DNA of 29,605 nt, from the NCBI GenBank assembly GCA_035653295.1, contig DASRCB010000015.1, positions 1-29,605 of the forward strand, in the 5' to 3' direction. Both the position numbers and the translations under genes were made by a program. Every line of letters begins with the position of its first letter. Position 1 is the first letter of the stretch. The notes below the pieces were generated by a model. The model did no database searches, was not told the origin of the DNA, and saw nothing but the letters and a program-made list of their open reading frames with translations. This document shows positions 22,248 through 29,037 of the stretch, piece after piece. The stretch comes from DASRCB01 sp035653295. GTDB taxonomy: Bacteria > Acidobacteriota > Terriglobia > Bryobacterales > Bryobacteraceae.

Positions 22248-23765
22248 TTAATTCCTCGTGATCTTCCACCACAGCCCACTCACCGTAAAGCCGGATGAAC
22301 CTGCGCCGTTTACCGTAAGCGAGACGGTTACGGCCTGCTGCGTATTCTCCGAGGCGGCGGCCACGTCCGGGAAACCCGTGCTGCCGTGAGCGCTCAGACT
22401 TACCTGCCGCTTGTCGATCTGCTGTCCGTTCGATGAGCCCGGAAGGTTACAGACGTCCACCAGCGCCGACATCTTGTCGCCAAGGTTATTCGCGGCATAC
22501 AGTGCGATGCTGCTGCCGCCGAACACCAGTCGGGGCGTCACGTTACCGGAGCCGACCGCGCCAGCCTGCCACGCGACGTCCACCGTCACACAGCCTCCCG
22601 GCGGTATCGACCCGGGCGCGATCGTTGAAGCGTAGATCGCGGTGTCGCCCGAGTCAATCGCCACCGCTGATGTAGCCGGCTGGAAGGCAATCAGACCTGC
22701 CGCCGCCTGCCACGTGTTCGCCGCGATACAATCCCTGCGCTGGTGCGCTGTCGAATTGTAGTAACTCTCTCCCTCCGCGCAGGTTGCCGGATCGCTCGCG
22801 CCCGACCTGCTCGGTTTAGCAAATGCGGCGCGGCTGAAATCGACCCCGCCGCTCCACGCGAGGTTACTCGTAGGGTCCATCGCACACGTGTAAGATCCGT
22901 CGGGATTCGCCGCGCGCACCATGTTCGCGCCACACTTCAGCACGACGGTCGAAAGGTAAGCGCGCGCATCGGTAAACGGACTCGAGTCAAATTGATCGGG
23001 CGTCGCGCCCCCGCTGATCTTCTGCAGCGGAATAGTATCCGGGGGATAACCTGAAGCATTGGCGCTCCCGAGCGTTGCTCCCGTAACCGCTAAGTGCGTC
23101 TGACTTACGGCTGAGTTTGTATCTACCCGTATCGTGGCCGGACTCGTCGAGCAGTCGACATATGGGTAAAGCGCTGCTCCCGCGGTCAGCGATCCGGCCG
23201 AGGCGGTAATCGTTACCGCGCGCGTGAACGTTGTGACCGAGCTGCCGCAGCGCACGGCCGTCCCGGTTGCGCTCGGCGTCAGCGTCACCTGCGTGTTGCT
23301 TGCCCGCACGGCCGCGAAATCGCCCAGTCCGGAAGCGAATTGCGCGCCCGAGCCGCCCGCTGTCTGCTGCACGGACTGCGGTTCCCATTCGTTATCCGCC
23401 GCACTCCAGATCAGCGCCTGTCCACTGGCTGGCGCCGCCGCCGACACGGGGAAACCCTGCAAATTGTTCACCGTCGTAGGCTCGGTGTACCCCGCCAGTC
23501 CCGCCGCGCTTCCACTCTCGGCGGTCCAGTTGTTCGGAGCGGTGCAACCGTAAATGTTGGCGCCCGCCGGCACAGTTGTGTTCCAAAAAAGCTCGCCCAC
23601 GGTGCAGGTGGCCGGCAGTATCGCTCCGGACTTGAACGGCTTCGTCGTCGCCGCGTTTGTGAAATCGACGCTCCCTTTGGTCTGCCACTTGAGGTCGACT
23701 TGTGTTTGTGTGTATGCCGCCGGCACTGCTGCCGCGGCCAGTAGAATCATTAGGCGCCTGCGCAT
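22248..23765 (-). CDS. Exported protein with duplicated cysteine module, tail-fibre-like wording
   Basis: A 505-residue protein with signal peptide MRRRLMILLAAAAVPAAYTQ. A module of about 50 residues occurs twice, at 33-84 and 308-357: VDFTNAATTKPFKSG and GVDFSRAAFAKPSRSG, then PATC, two aromatic residues, and a CTAPNNWTA or CIAANTWQA ending. Residues 92-132 (EPTTVNNLQGFPV, ASGQALIWSAADNEWEPQ) resemble the short repeats of phage tail fibres and secreted adhesins. The C-terminal 130 residues form a beta-rich domain ending in LTVNGAGSSGFTVSGLWWKI. No enzyme motif is visible. A Shine-Dalgarno-like GGGAGGG lies just upstream of ATG 23765, with a hairpin before it. The 1700-residue gene follows after 3 nt, so the two products are probably made together and may form one surface structure. 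Confidence 0.82.
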   Translation of the reverse strand: MRRRLMILLAAAAVPAAYTQTQVDLKWQTKGSVDFTNAATTKPFKSGAILPATCTVGELFWNTTVPAGANIYGCTAPNNWTAESGSAAGLAGYTEPTTVNNLQGFPVSAAAPASGQALIWSAADNEWEPQSVQQTAGGSGAQFASGLGDFAAVRASNTQVTLTPSATGTAVRCGSSVTTFTRAVTITASAGSLTAGAALYPYVDCSTSPATIRVDTNSAVSQTHLAVTGATLGSANASGYPPDTIPLQKISGGATPDQFDSSPFTDARAYLSTVVLKCGANMVRAANPDGSYTCAMDPTSNLAWSGGVDFSRAAFAKPSRSGASDPATCAEGESYYNSTAHQRRDCIAANTWQAAAGLIAFQPATSAVAIDSGDTAIYASTIAPGSIPPGGCVTVDVAWQAGAVGSGNVTPRLVFGGSSIALYAANNLGDKMSALVDVCNLPGSSNGQQIDKRQVSLSAHGSTGFPDVAAASENTQQAVTVSLTVNGAGSSGFTVSGLWWKITRN

Positions 23766-23783
23766 GGTCAGATTCGCCCTCCC

Positions 23784-23802
23784 GACCGGAATCTTACCGG
23801 TC
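23784..23802 (-). other. Hairpin just upstream of the ribosome site of the 505-residue gene
   Basis: GACCGG (23784-23789), 7-nt loop, CCGGTC (23797-23802) forms a perfect 6-bp stem immediately before the GGGAGGG ribosome site. It could modulate translation of the two-gene unit. Nothing else is recognised in 23803-23951. Confidence 0.4.
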
Positions 23803-23951
23803 AGTCGCGCAGCTGAGAACGCAAGTTGTTGAAACGATTAAGCCAATGCCTTGTGATCCGCCCGCGCAGGACGGCAGGAACGAGGCAGAGAACGGTTCAG
23901 AGAGCCTATGCTGCTGAATGCCACAGCCGCTTTGGCGCGGGCGTTTCGCGA

Positions 23952-24329
23952 CTATGAGTCCTCGAGAAACTCGATCGCGCGTCGCACAATCTCACAACGC
24001 GCCTGCCACGCCGTGAAACGCTCTGCGCCAACCACAATCATCGCCGACCCGTCTCTCAAGTGCTGTGGCAGCCAGGTGTTCGCCGGATTCTCGAACGCCG
24101 CGGCAAGCTTCCGTGCCTCGTCGTACAGCGCCCATAAATCGGCCGGCTCAACCCCGGCCGGAATGACAGGAGTGCGCGCCCGGAGCCGCTGCTCCAAATC
24201 CTCCCGCGTCGTGCCCCAGAGCGCGACGGCAAGAGTTGCGCATTGGCCCATCCGCGCCGCCGCCGCACCCGCTTCCTGTGTCCCGAATGGCCGCCACTCG
24301 CGCAGTGAATCGAACTCGTGCTCTTCCAT
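23952..24329 (-). CDS. Small protein of unknown function at the end of the hydroxyproline operon
   Basis: A 125-residue soluble protein rich in Ala, Glu and Arg, beginning MEEHEFDSLREWRPFGTQEA. It looks mainly alpha-helical (AAARMGQCATLAVALWG, ADLWALYDEARKLAAAFENP, WQARCEIVRRAIEFLEDS). No family is recognised. ATG 24329 is preferred: GAGGTG lies 9 nt upstream, overlapping the stop of the methyltransferase, which suggests translational coupling. GTG 24341 is an alternative that adds 4 residues. Its place as last gene of the operon is the only clue to its role. Confidence 0.7.
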   Translation of the reverse strand: MEEHEFDSLREWRPFGTQEAGAAAARMGQCATLAVALWGTTREDLEQRLRARTPVIPAGVEPADLWALYDEARKLAAAFENPANTWLPQHLRDGSAMIVVGAERFTAWQARCEIVRRAIEFLEDS

Positions 24330-24342
24330 ACCAGCTCTCACC

Positions 24343-25356
24343 TCACCGCGCTACCCGCGCCAGAATCGCATCCAGCGGTGCTCCGGTGCGGACTCCCTGC
24401 ACCTCGCCGAATCCAGCCGCGCCCAGCAGCGCCGCGTATTCCGAAAGCGTCCTCTCGCGCCCCTCCGCGCACACCAGCATGTTCAGCGACTGCATCAACC
24501 CGGACACAGGACCCGTCCGATCTTCATCGAGCAGGATCTCCGCAATTAGGACGCCGCCCCCATCCGGTAGTGCGGCCGCAATCTTCCGCAACAATCCGAG
24601 CGCCTTCTCGTCGGCCCAGTCGTGCAGGATGCGGCCCAGCGAATAAAGATCCGCGGGCGGCAGCGGATCGTTGAAAAAATCGCCCGTGATGTATTCCATC
24701 GGCCCGCCGCCGCAGCGCGCCCCGAACTCCCGCGCGACAGCGATCACACCCGGCAGGTCGAAAACCGCGCACGCCATCTGCGGCCACCGCCGGCGCACTT
24801 CCAGCGCAAGATGCCCCGTCGCGCCCCCCAGATCCACCATCCTTCGAAACCCGCTCAGGTCGAAAGCCCCGGCCACGCGCGGCGAGCTCAGCAGCCCGAA
24901 CCCGTGCATGCCCAGCAGGAAATCGCGCATGGCTTGTTCCGTGCGATAGAAATGCGAAAAGATGTCCGCCTCGTGGCCAAACGTCTGCGTCCATCGGGGC
25001 GATGCCTCGCGCACCGCGTCTTCCAGATGTCCCCACATCGGAAACAACGCCTGATCGGAGTAGACGATGTATCCCGCCAGCGTGTGGTCCGACCCGCGCC
25101 GCAGCCACGCATCGGCGACCGCCGAATTTGCGTACCTCTCGTCCTGCTTCTCCAGAAGCCCCAGGCCGGCGCATCCATCCAGCAGCCGCTCCAGCGCGCC
25201 TTCGTTCGTCCCCGTCGCCCGAGCCAGCTCGGCTGCCGTCGCCGGCTTGCCGCTGAGAAGATCGAAGATGCCCAGCGATACTGCCGTGAACATCGTCTTC
25301 GAGCGCCGGAATGCTTCGATCAAATCGACCACGAGACGTGGGTCGGTGTCGCTCAT
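24343..25356 (-). CDS. SAM-dependent O-methyltransferase of the ASMT/plant-OMT type
   Basis: A 337-residue methyltransferase. Residues 1-100 are the winged-helix dimerisation domain (LSGKPATAAELARATGTNEG, LLDGCAGLGLLEKQDERYAN). The catalytic Rossmann domain follows: RMVDLGGATGHLALEV (SAM site, about 172-187), CAVFDLPGVI (196-205), MEYITGDFFNDPLPPADLYS (220-239) and RILHDWADE with probable catalytic base H245. This is the acetylserotonin/caffeate/antibiotic O-methyltransferase family, which acts on hydroxyl (sometimes amine) groups of small molecules. It overlaps the upstream FAD subunit gene by 4 nt (ATGA), so it is cotranscribed with hydroxyproline catabolism. The substrate is unknown. Confidence 0.92.
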   Translation of the reverse strand: MSDTDPRLVVDLIEAFRRSKTMFTAVSLGIFDLLSGKPATAAELARATGTNEGALERLLDGCAGLGLLEKQDERYANSAVADAWLRRGSDHTLAGYIVYSDQALFPMWGHLEDAVREASPRWTQTFGHEADIFSHFYRTEQAMRDFLLGMHGFGLLSSPRVAGAFDLSGFRRMVDLGGATGHLALEVRRRWPQMACAVFDLPGVIAVAREFGARCGGGPMEYITGDFFNDPLPPADLYSLGRILHDWADEKALGLLRKIAAALPDGGGVLIAEILLDEDRTGPVSGLMQSLNMLVCAEGRERTLSEYAALLGAAGFGEVQGVRTGAPLDAILARVAR

Positions 25357-26627
25357 ACCCGTGCTTCACGCCTCTGGCGCTCGCCTGCTGCCGCCACCGT
25401 GCCCATTGACGCGGGGAACACCGGCGGCCGCACGCGTCCGGACAGCGTGTCCCAGCCGAACAAAAAACTACAGGCCGGTCCGCAAATGCGTCCCTGGCAC
25501 GGGCCCATCCCGCAACGCGTCTGCAGCTTCGCGCCCCGCCACCCGCCGTACCCCGCAAGCTCCCGGCGCCGCACGTCCTCGCATCGGCACACGATCGTGT
25601 CCGCCGACGCCAGCTCTTTCAGCTCCTGTCGAAGTTCGAACGCCTCGGCCAATTCCGCCGAGAAGCGGTGCAGGTCCGCCCGCCTGCCAAACAGCGCCCG
25701 CGCCTTTGTCTCCTGACCCGCCGCCGCCCAGCCGGCGATCTGTCCCTCCGCTAGGCTGCGCTCCAGACCGCCAATACCCGTCGGCTCGCCGGCGCAAAAC
25801 ACGTGCGCCACATTCGTCCGCTGCCACTCGTCTACCGCGACCACACCCGCCTCGATGCGGCACCCCAGAAAAGCCGCCAGCTCTGCGTTGGGAATCAGTC
25901 CGAAGGCGCAGCCGAGCCAGTCGCACGCGATCCGGCGTGTTCCCTGTACCGTCCGCAGCAGCACCGATTCCAGTTCGCCCCGGCCCTCCGCCGCCACCGG
26001 CCACGCGCCTGTAAGAAATGGAACCGAGCGCAACGCCCACTGCAGTCCCAATCCCTGCGCCAGCTTGCCCGGCCAGCGTACCAGCCGCGCCGCGAATCGA
26101 ACCAGGCGTCCGAAGTCGGCCTGCTCCGCCATCGCCTCCACTCGCGCTCCATGCTCGCGTAGGTGCGCCGCCACCGCCAGCAGCAGCGGCCCCGACCCGC
26201 ACAGCACCACGCGTTTGCCGCGCACCGGGACGCCTCCCCGCGCCAGCGCCTGCAATCCCCCCAGTCCCGTTATGCCCGGCAGCGTCCATCCCGGAAACGG
26301 CAGGAACAGCTCGCGCGCGCCTGTCGCCAGGATTAACTCGTGGTACTCGATGCGCATCGGCTCGCCATCGCGCTCGGCCACCACCGTGCCTCCGGCGGCG
26401 GACACCACGCAGGCGCCATACCAGCAGCGAGCGCCCGATGCCTCCAGTCGCGCGGTCCACTGCGCCGCTTCACGCCCGCCGCCCCCGCGCCAGATCTGCC
26501 CTCCCGCGGTGGGATTGTCGTCCATCAGCACCACCGCGCAACCCGCTTCCGCCGCTGCGCACGCCGCTGCAATTCCTGCGGGTCCGGCGCCAACCACCAC
26601 GATTTTGCGCCCGCGCTCAGATCCCAT
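25353..26627 (-). CDS. FAD/NAD(P)-binding oxidoreductase subunit with BFD-like [2Fe-2S] domain (D-hydroxyproline dehydrogenase alpha-type)
   Basis: A 424-residue flavoprotein. The first dinucleotide motif is GAGPAG (residues 13-18); a second lies near VVLCGSGPLLLAVAAHL. ELILATGARELFLPFPGW is the typical ATG motif of this group. The C-terminus carries a BFD-type [2Fe-2S] site: C347-x-C349 in VCRCEDV and C372-x4-C377 in TRCGMGPCQGRIC. This layout matches the alpha subunit of heteromeric D-hydroxyproline, proline or opine dehydrogenases and HcnB. With the small ferredoxin and the DAO-like gene upstream it forms a three-subunit dehydrogenase. It overlaps both neighbours: 11 nt with the ferredoxin gene and 4 nt with the methyltransferase gene. 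Confidence 0.9.
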   Translation of the reverse strand: MGSERGRKIVVVGAGPAGIAAACAAAEAGCAVVLMDDNPTAGGQIWRGGGGREAAQWTARLEASGARCWYGACVVSAAGGTVVAERDGEPMRIEYHELILATGARELFLPFPGWTLPGITGLGGLQALARGGVPVRGKRVVLCGSGPLLLAVAAHLREHGARVEAMAEQADFGRLVRFAARLVRWPGKLAQGLGLQWALRSVPFLTGAWPVAAEGRGELESVLLRTVQGTRRIACDWLGCAFGLIPNAELAAFLGCRIEAGVVAVDEWQRTNVAHVFCAGEPTGIGGLERSLAEGQIAGWAAAGQETKARALFGRRADLHRFSAELAEAFELRQELKELASADTIVCRCEDVRRRELAGYGGWRGAKLQTRCGMGPCQGRICGPACSFLFGWDTLSGRVRPPVFPASMGTVAAAGERQRREARV

Positions 26628-26868
26628 CGGTGATGATCCTCATGCCCGCGCGGCAGAGCGCCTGACAGGTTCTGACGTGGCGGACGCCGTCCACCTCAGC
26701 CCGGCACTCGAAGCAGACCCCCATGCCACACAGAGGCGCGCGCGGCTCGCCCCCCACCGATTTCCGGCACGCGCCGTGCCCCGCCATCAGGATCGCCGCT
26801 GCCGCCGACGTTCCGGGCTCGACGCGCACCACGTCCCCGTTCACCACCACTTCGAACGTCTCAGGCAT
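26617..26868 (-). CDS. Small (2Fe-2S) ferredoxin-like subunit (D-hydroxyproline dehydrogenase gamma-type)
   Basis: An 83-residue protein starting MPETFEVVVNGDVVRVEPGT. The plant-type [2Fe-2S] ligands are visible in PLCGMGVCFECRAE, with the last cysteine in VRTCQALCRAG. This is the HcnA/SoxD-like small subunit that hands electrons from the catalytic flavin subunit to the partner flavoprotein. ATG 26868 is preferred; ATG 26886 would add six residues. It overlaps the DAO-like gene by 8 nt and the alpha-subunit gene by 11 nt. Confidence 0.88.
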   Translation of the reverse strand: MPETFEVVVNGDVVRVEPGTSAAAAILMAGHGACRKSVGGEPRAPLCGMGVCFECRAEVDGVRHVRTCQALCRAGMRIITDGI

Positions 26869-27982
26869 AGCTGTGCGCCGCTGCAAACCGCGACGGCGAA
26901 TAGGGCTCGCCGCAAATCGCGGCTGCGCTGCCCGTAATGGTCCCTGCCACCAGTTCCGCCGTGGCCAGCGCCGTCGTTATGCCCAGCCCTTCGTGGCCTG
27001 TCGCGAGAATCACGCCCGGCATCGCCGCATATTGTCCGATCAGCGGCAGGCCGTCCGGCGTCGCCGCGCGAAAGCCCGTCCAGGTTCGGATCACCGACAG
27101 TCCGCGCAATGCCGGCATGTACTCGAACGCGCGCTCGATCATCCGCGTCATCAGCGGCCACTCGATCTCCGGTGTGTCCACGCCGAACTGCCGCGACGAT
27201 CCCAGCAGCACCTGGCCCGTCGGCCTCGGCTGCGCGTTGAACGCCACCGATTCCGACGCCGTCCCGTGCGCGCTCTTCAGGTACCCCAGTTCCACCAGCT
27301 GATGGTTCACGAAACCGGGATACCGGTCCGTAATCGCCAGCTGTCCCTTTCGCGGCCGCACCGCCACGTCCGGGAATAACTGCGCCGCCGCGCAGCCGTT
27401 CGCGCACACGATCGCGCCGCAGGACAGGCGCTCGCCGCCGCGCAACGCTACCGCGCCCGATTCCACCCGCTCCACACACGCCCCGCACCTCAGCTCCGCG
27501 CCGGCGCGTTCCAGCAGCCACCGCGCCGCACAGGGCGCGTACAGCACCGCGTCGTCGGGAACCAGCAGGCCGCCCGCCAGCCCGGCCCACAGATTCGGCT
27601 CCGCCCAGGCGAGCGCGCGAGCATCCAGAATCTCCGTCATCACGCCCCGCTCTGCATACCACGCGTGCTTGCGCGCGACAATGGCGGCCTCTTCTTCGTC
27701 TGCCGCCACCCAGATCGTGCCCGTGCGCCGATACTCGCAGTCAGCGGGTAATTCCCCGGCCAGATCGTTCCAAAGCTGCCGCGAGCGGCGCGTCAGGGCG
27801 AACTCCGCCTCGGAGTCGTCCATCACCACGATGTGCCCCATGCCCGCCGCAGTGGCGCCCCCGCCGGCGATGTCGCTTTCCAGAACGGTCACCCGCGCGC
27901 CCTCTGCCGCCAGCCGCCACGCGCATGCCGCGCCGATGATTCCCGCTCCGATCACGAGGACATCTGGAGCGGGCTCGCTCAT
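26861..27982 (-). CDS. FAD-dependent DAO-family oxidoreductase (D-hydroxyproline dehydrogenase catalytic subunit type)
   Basis: A 373-residue D-amino-acid-oxidase-family flavoprotein. The N-terminal FAD motif is VIGAGIIGAACAWRLAAEGA (GxGxxG at about 12-17). Later motifs are GGGATAAGMGHIVVMDDSE, RPRKGQLAITD and the C-terminal TWTGFRAATPDGLPLIGQYA with ATGHEGLGITTALATAELVA, which closes the flavin site. Next to a 4-hydroxyproline epimerase, the expected reaction is oxidation of cis-4-hydroxy-D-proline to 1-pyrroline-4-hydroxy-2-carboxylate. Electrons then pass through the two iron-sulfur partners encoded just downstream. The start overlaps the epimerase stop by 4 nt (ATGA). Another D-amino acid or opine is possible but less likely given the epimerase. 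Confidence 0.9.
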   Translation of the reverse strand: MSEPAPDVLVIGAGIIGAACAWRLAAEGARVTVLESDIAGGGATAAGMGHIVVMDDSEAEFALTRRSRQLWNDLAGELPADCEYRRTGTIWVAADEEEAAIVARKHAWYAERGVMTEILDARALAWAEPNLWAGLAGGLLVPDDAVLYAPCAARWLLERAGAELRCGACVERVESGAVALRGGERLSCGAIVCANGCAAAQLFPDVAVRPRKGQLAITDRYPGFVNHQLVELGYLKSAHGTASESVAFNAQPRPTGQVLLGSSRQFGVDTPEIEWPLMTRMIERAFEYMPALRGLSVIRTWTGFRAATPDGLPLIGQYAAMPGVILATGHEGLGITTALATAELVAGTITGSAAAICGEPYSPSRFAAAHSYA

Positions 27983-28929
27983 GCGCGAATACCCATCCGG
28001 AACGGATCGCCATCGTCAAATATGAGGCGCGCATCCGCATTCACCCACGCGCGCCCCGTGATCGACGGGCGCACTCCGCCGGGTACGCTCCGATAACGCC
28101 CCTCGAACACGCTGCCGACGATGCTCTCCTGCCGCCACAATGCGCCTTCCGCCAGCTTGCCATCCGCGGCCAGACAGGCCAGCTTCGCGCTCGTGCCCGT
28201 GCCGCACGGCGAGCGGTCGTAAGCTCCGCCGGGGCACAGAACAAAGCTCCGCCCATCCGCTTTCGCCGGGTCGGCCGGACCGAAAAGCTCGATGTGGTCA
28301 ATCTCATGCCCGTCCGCGCCCGTGATGCCCTGCCGCTCCAGTGCATGCCGCACGCGCCATGCGAAATCCGTGAGGTCCTGCACGTTGCCGAACTCCACGC
28401 GCTGCCCGTGATCGTCGCAAAGGAAGAACCAGTTTCCACCCCAGGCGACATCGCCGTGGACCGTTCCGTGTCCCTCGACATCCACCGCCGCCTGCTCCAC
28501 GGTGCGATAGCTGCACACGTTTTCGATGGTGACCGACCCGTCGGCATTCAGCTCGGCCGTAACAACGCCCACCGGTGTTTCGATCCGGTGCTTCCCCGCC
28601 CCGATGCGGCCCATGTGCGCCAGCGTGACCATCAGCCCAATGGTTCCGTGCCCGCACATCCCCAGATATCCGACATTGTTGAAGAAGATCACGCCCGCCG
28701 CGCAACTCGCATCCTGCGGCTCGCATAAAAGCGCGCCGACAATTACGTCCGACCCGCGCGGCTCGTTCACCACCGCCGACCGGAACTCATCGAACTGCGT
28801 TCGAAACCGCTCCAGCCGTTCCGCCATCGATCCCCGGCCCAGATCCGGTCCGCCCTCGACCACCAGCCGCGTCGGTTCCCCGCCGGTGTGCGAATCAATC
28901 ACGCGCACCAGCTCAGCCGTCATATGCAT
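27979..28929 (-). CDS. 4-hydroxyproline 2-epimerase (proline racemase family)
   Basis: A 316-residue proline-racemase-family enzyme that interconverts trans-4-hydroxy-L-proline and cis-4-hydroxy-D-proline without a cofactor. The two catalytic bases are both cysteines: C92 in FFNNVGYLGMCGHGTIGLMV and C242 in DRSPCGTGTSAKLA. The IDSHTGGEPTRLVV start (residues 11-24) is also diagnostic. With Cys at both sites the enzyme is an epimerase rather than a trans-3-hydroxyproline dehydratase, which has Cys/Thr. Epimerase versus proline racemase cannot be split by motif alone; the adjoining D-hydroxyproline dehydrogenase genes favour the epimerase. It is the first gene of the operon. ATG 28929 or ATG 28923 could start it; no strong Shine-Dalgarno is seen. 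TATGAT, about 12 nt before the first ATG, is a possible -10. Confidence 0.93.
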   Translation of the reverse strand: MHMTAELVRVIDSHTGGEPTRLVVEGGPDLGRGSMAERLERFRTQFDEFRSAVVNEPRGSDVIVGALLCEPQDASCAAGVIFFNNVGYLGMCGHGTIGLMVTLAHMGRIGAGKHRIETPVGVVTAELNADGSVTIENVCSYRTVEQAAVDVEGHGTVHGDVAWGGNWFFLCDDHGQRVEFGNVQDLTDFAWRVRHALERQGITGADGHEIDHIELFGPADPAKADGRSFVLCPGGAYDRSPCGTGTSAKLACLAADGKLAEGALWRQESIVGSVFEGRYRSVPGGVRPSITGRAWVNADARLIFDDGDPFRMGIRA

Positions 28930-28979
28930 ACGCGCCTATAAATCATAAGCCTTCTGTGTGGGGCACGCCTTTTTGTGGC

Positions 28980-28996
28980 GCAAGCCTTTGGCTTGC
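28980..28996 (+). repeat. Palindromic repeat unit between divergent genes
   Basis: GCAAGCC (28980-28986), loop TTT, GGCTTGC (28990-28996), a perfect 7-bp stem. It lies between the divergent hydroxyproline operon and TPR gene, immediately upstream of the TPR promoter; its right arm falls where a -35 element would be. Confidence 0.82.
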
Positions 28997-29012
28997 AGGC
29001 AGCCCCATATCG

Positions 29013-29018
29013 TATACT
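29013..29018 (+). promoter_or_regulatory. -10 element TATACT for the TPR gene
   Basis: TATACT, one base from TATAAT, lies 19 nt before ATG 29038, giving a leader of about 12 nt without a Shine-Dalgarno. Upstream TTGCAG (28993-28998) lies inside the repeat but only 14 nt away, a short spacing for a -35. Confidence 0.55.
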
Positions 29019-29037
29019 GGACTTCACCAGCTTCTCA

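Noticed and set aside
22248..23765. Prophage tail region
   Set aside because: Only fibre-like wording is seen; both proteins have signal peptides, and no capsid, terminase, baseplate or lysis genes are nearby.
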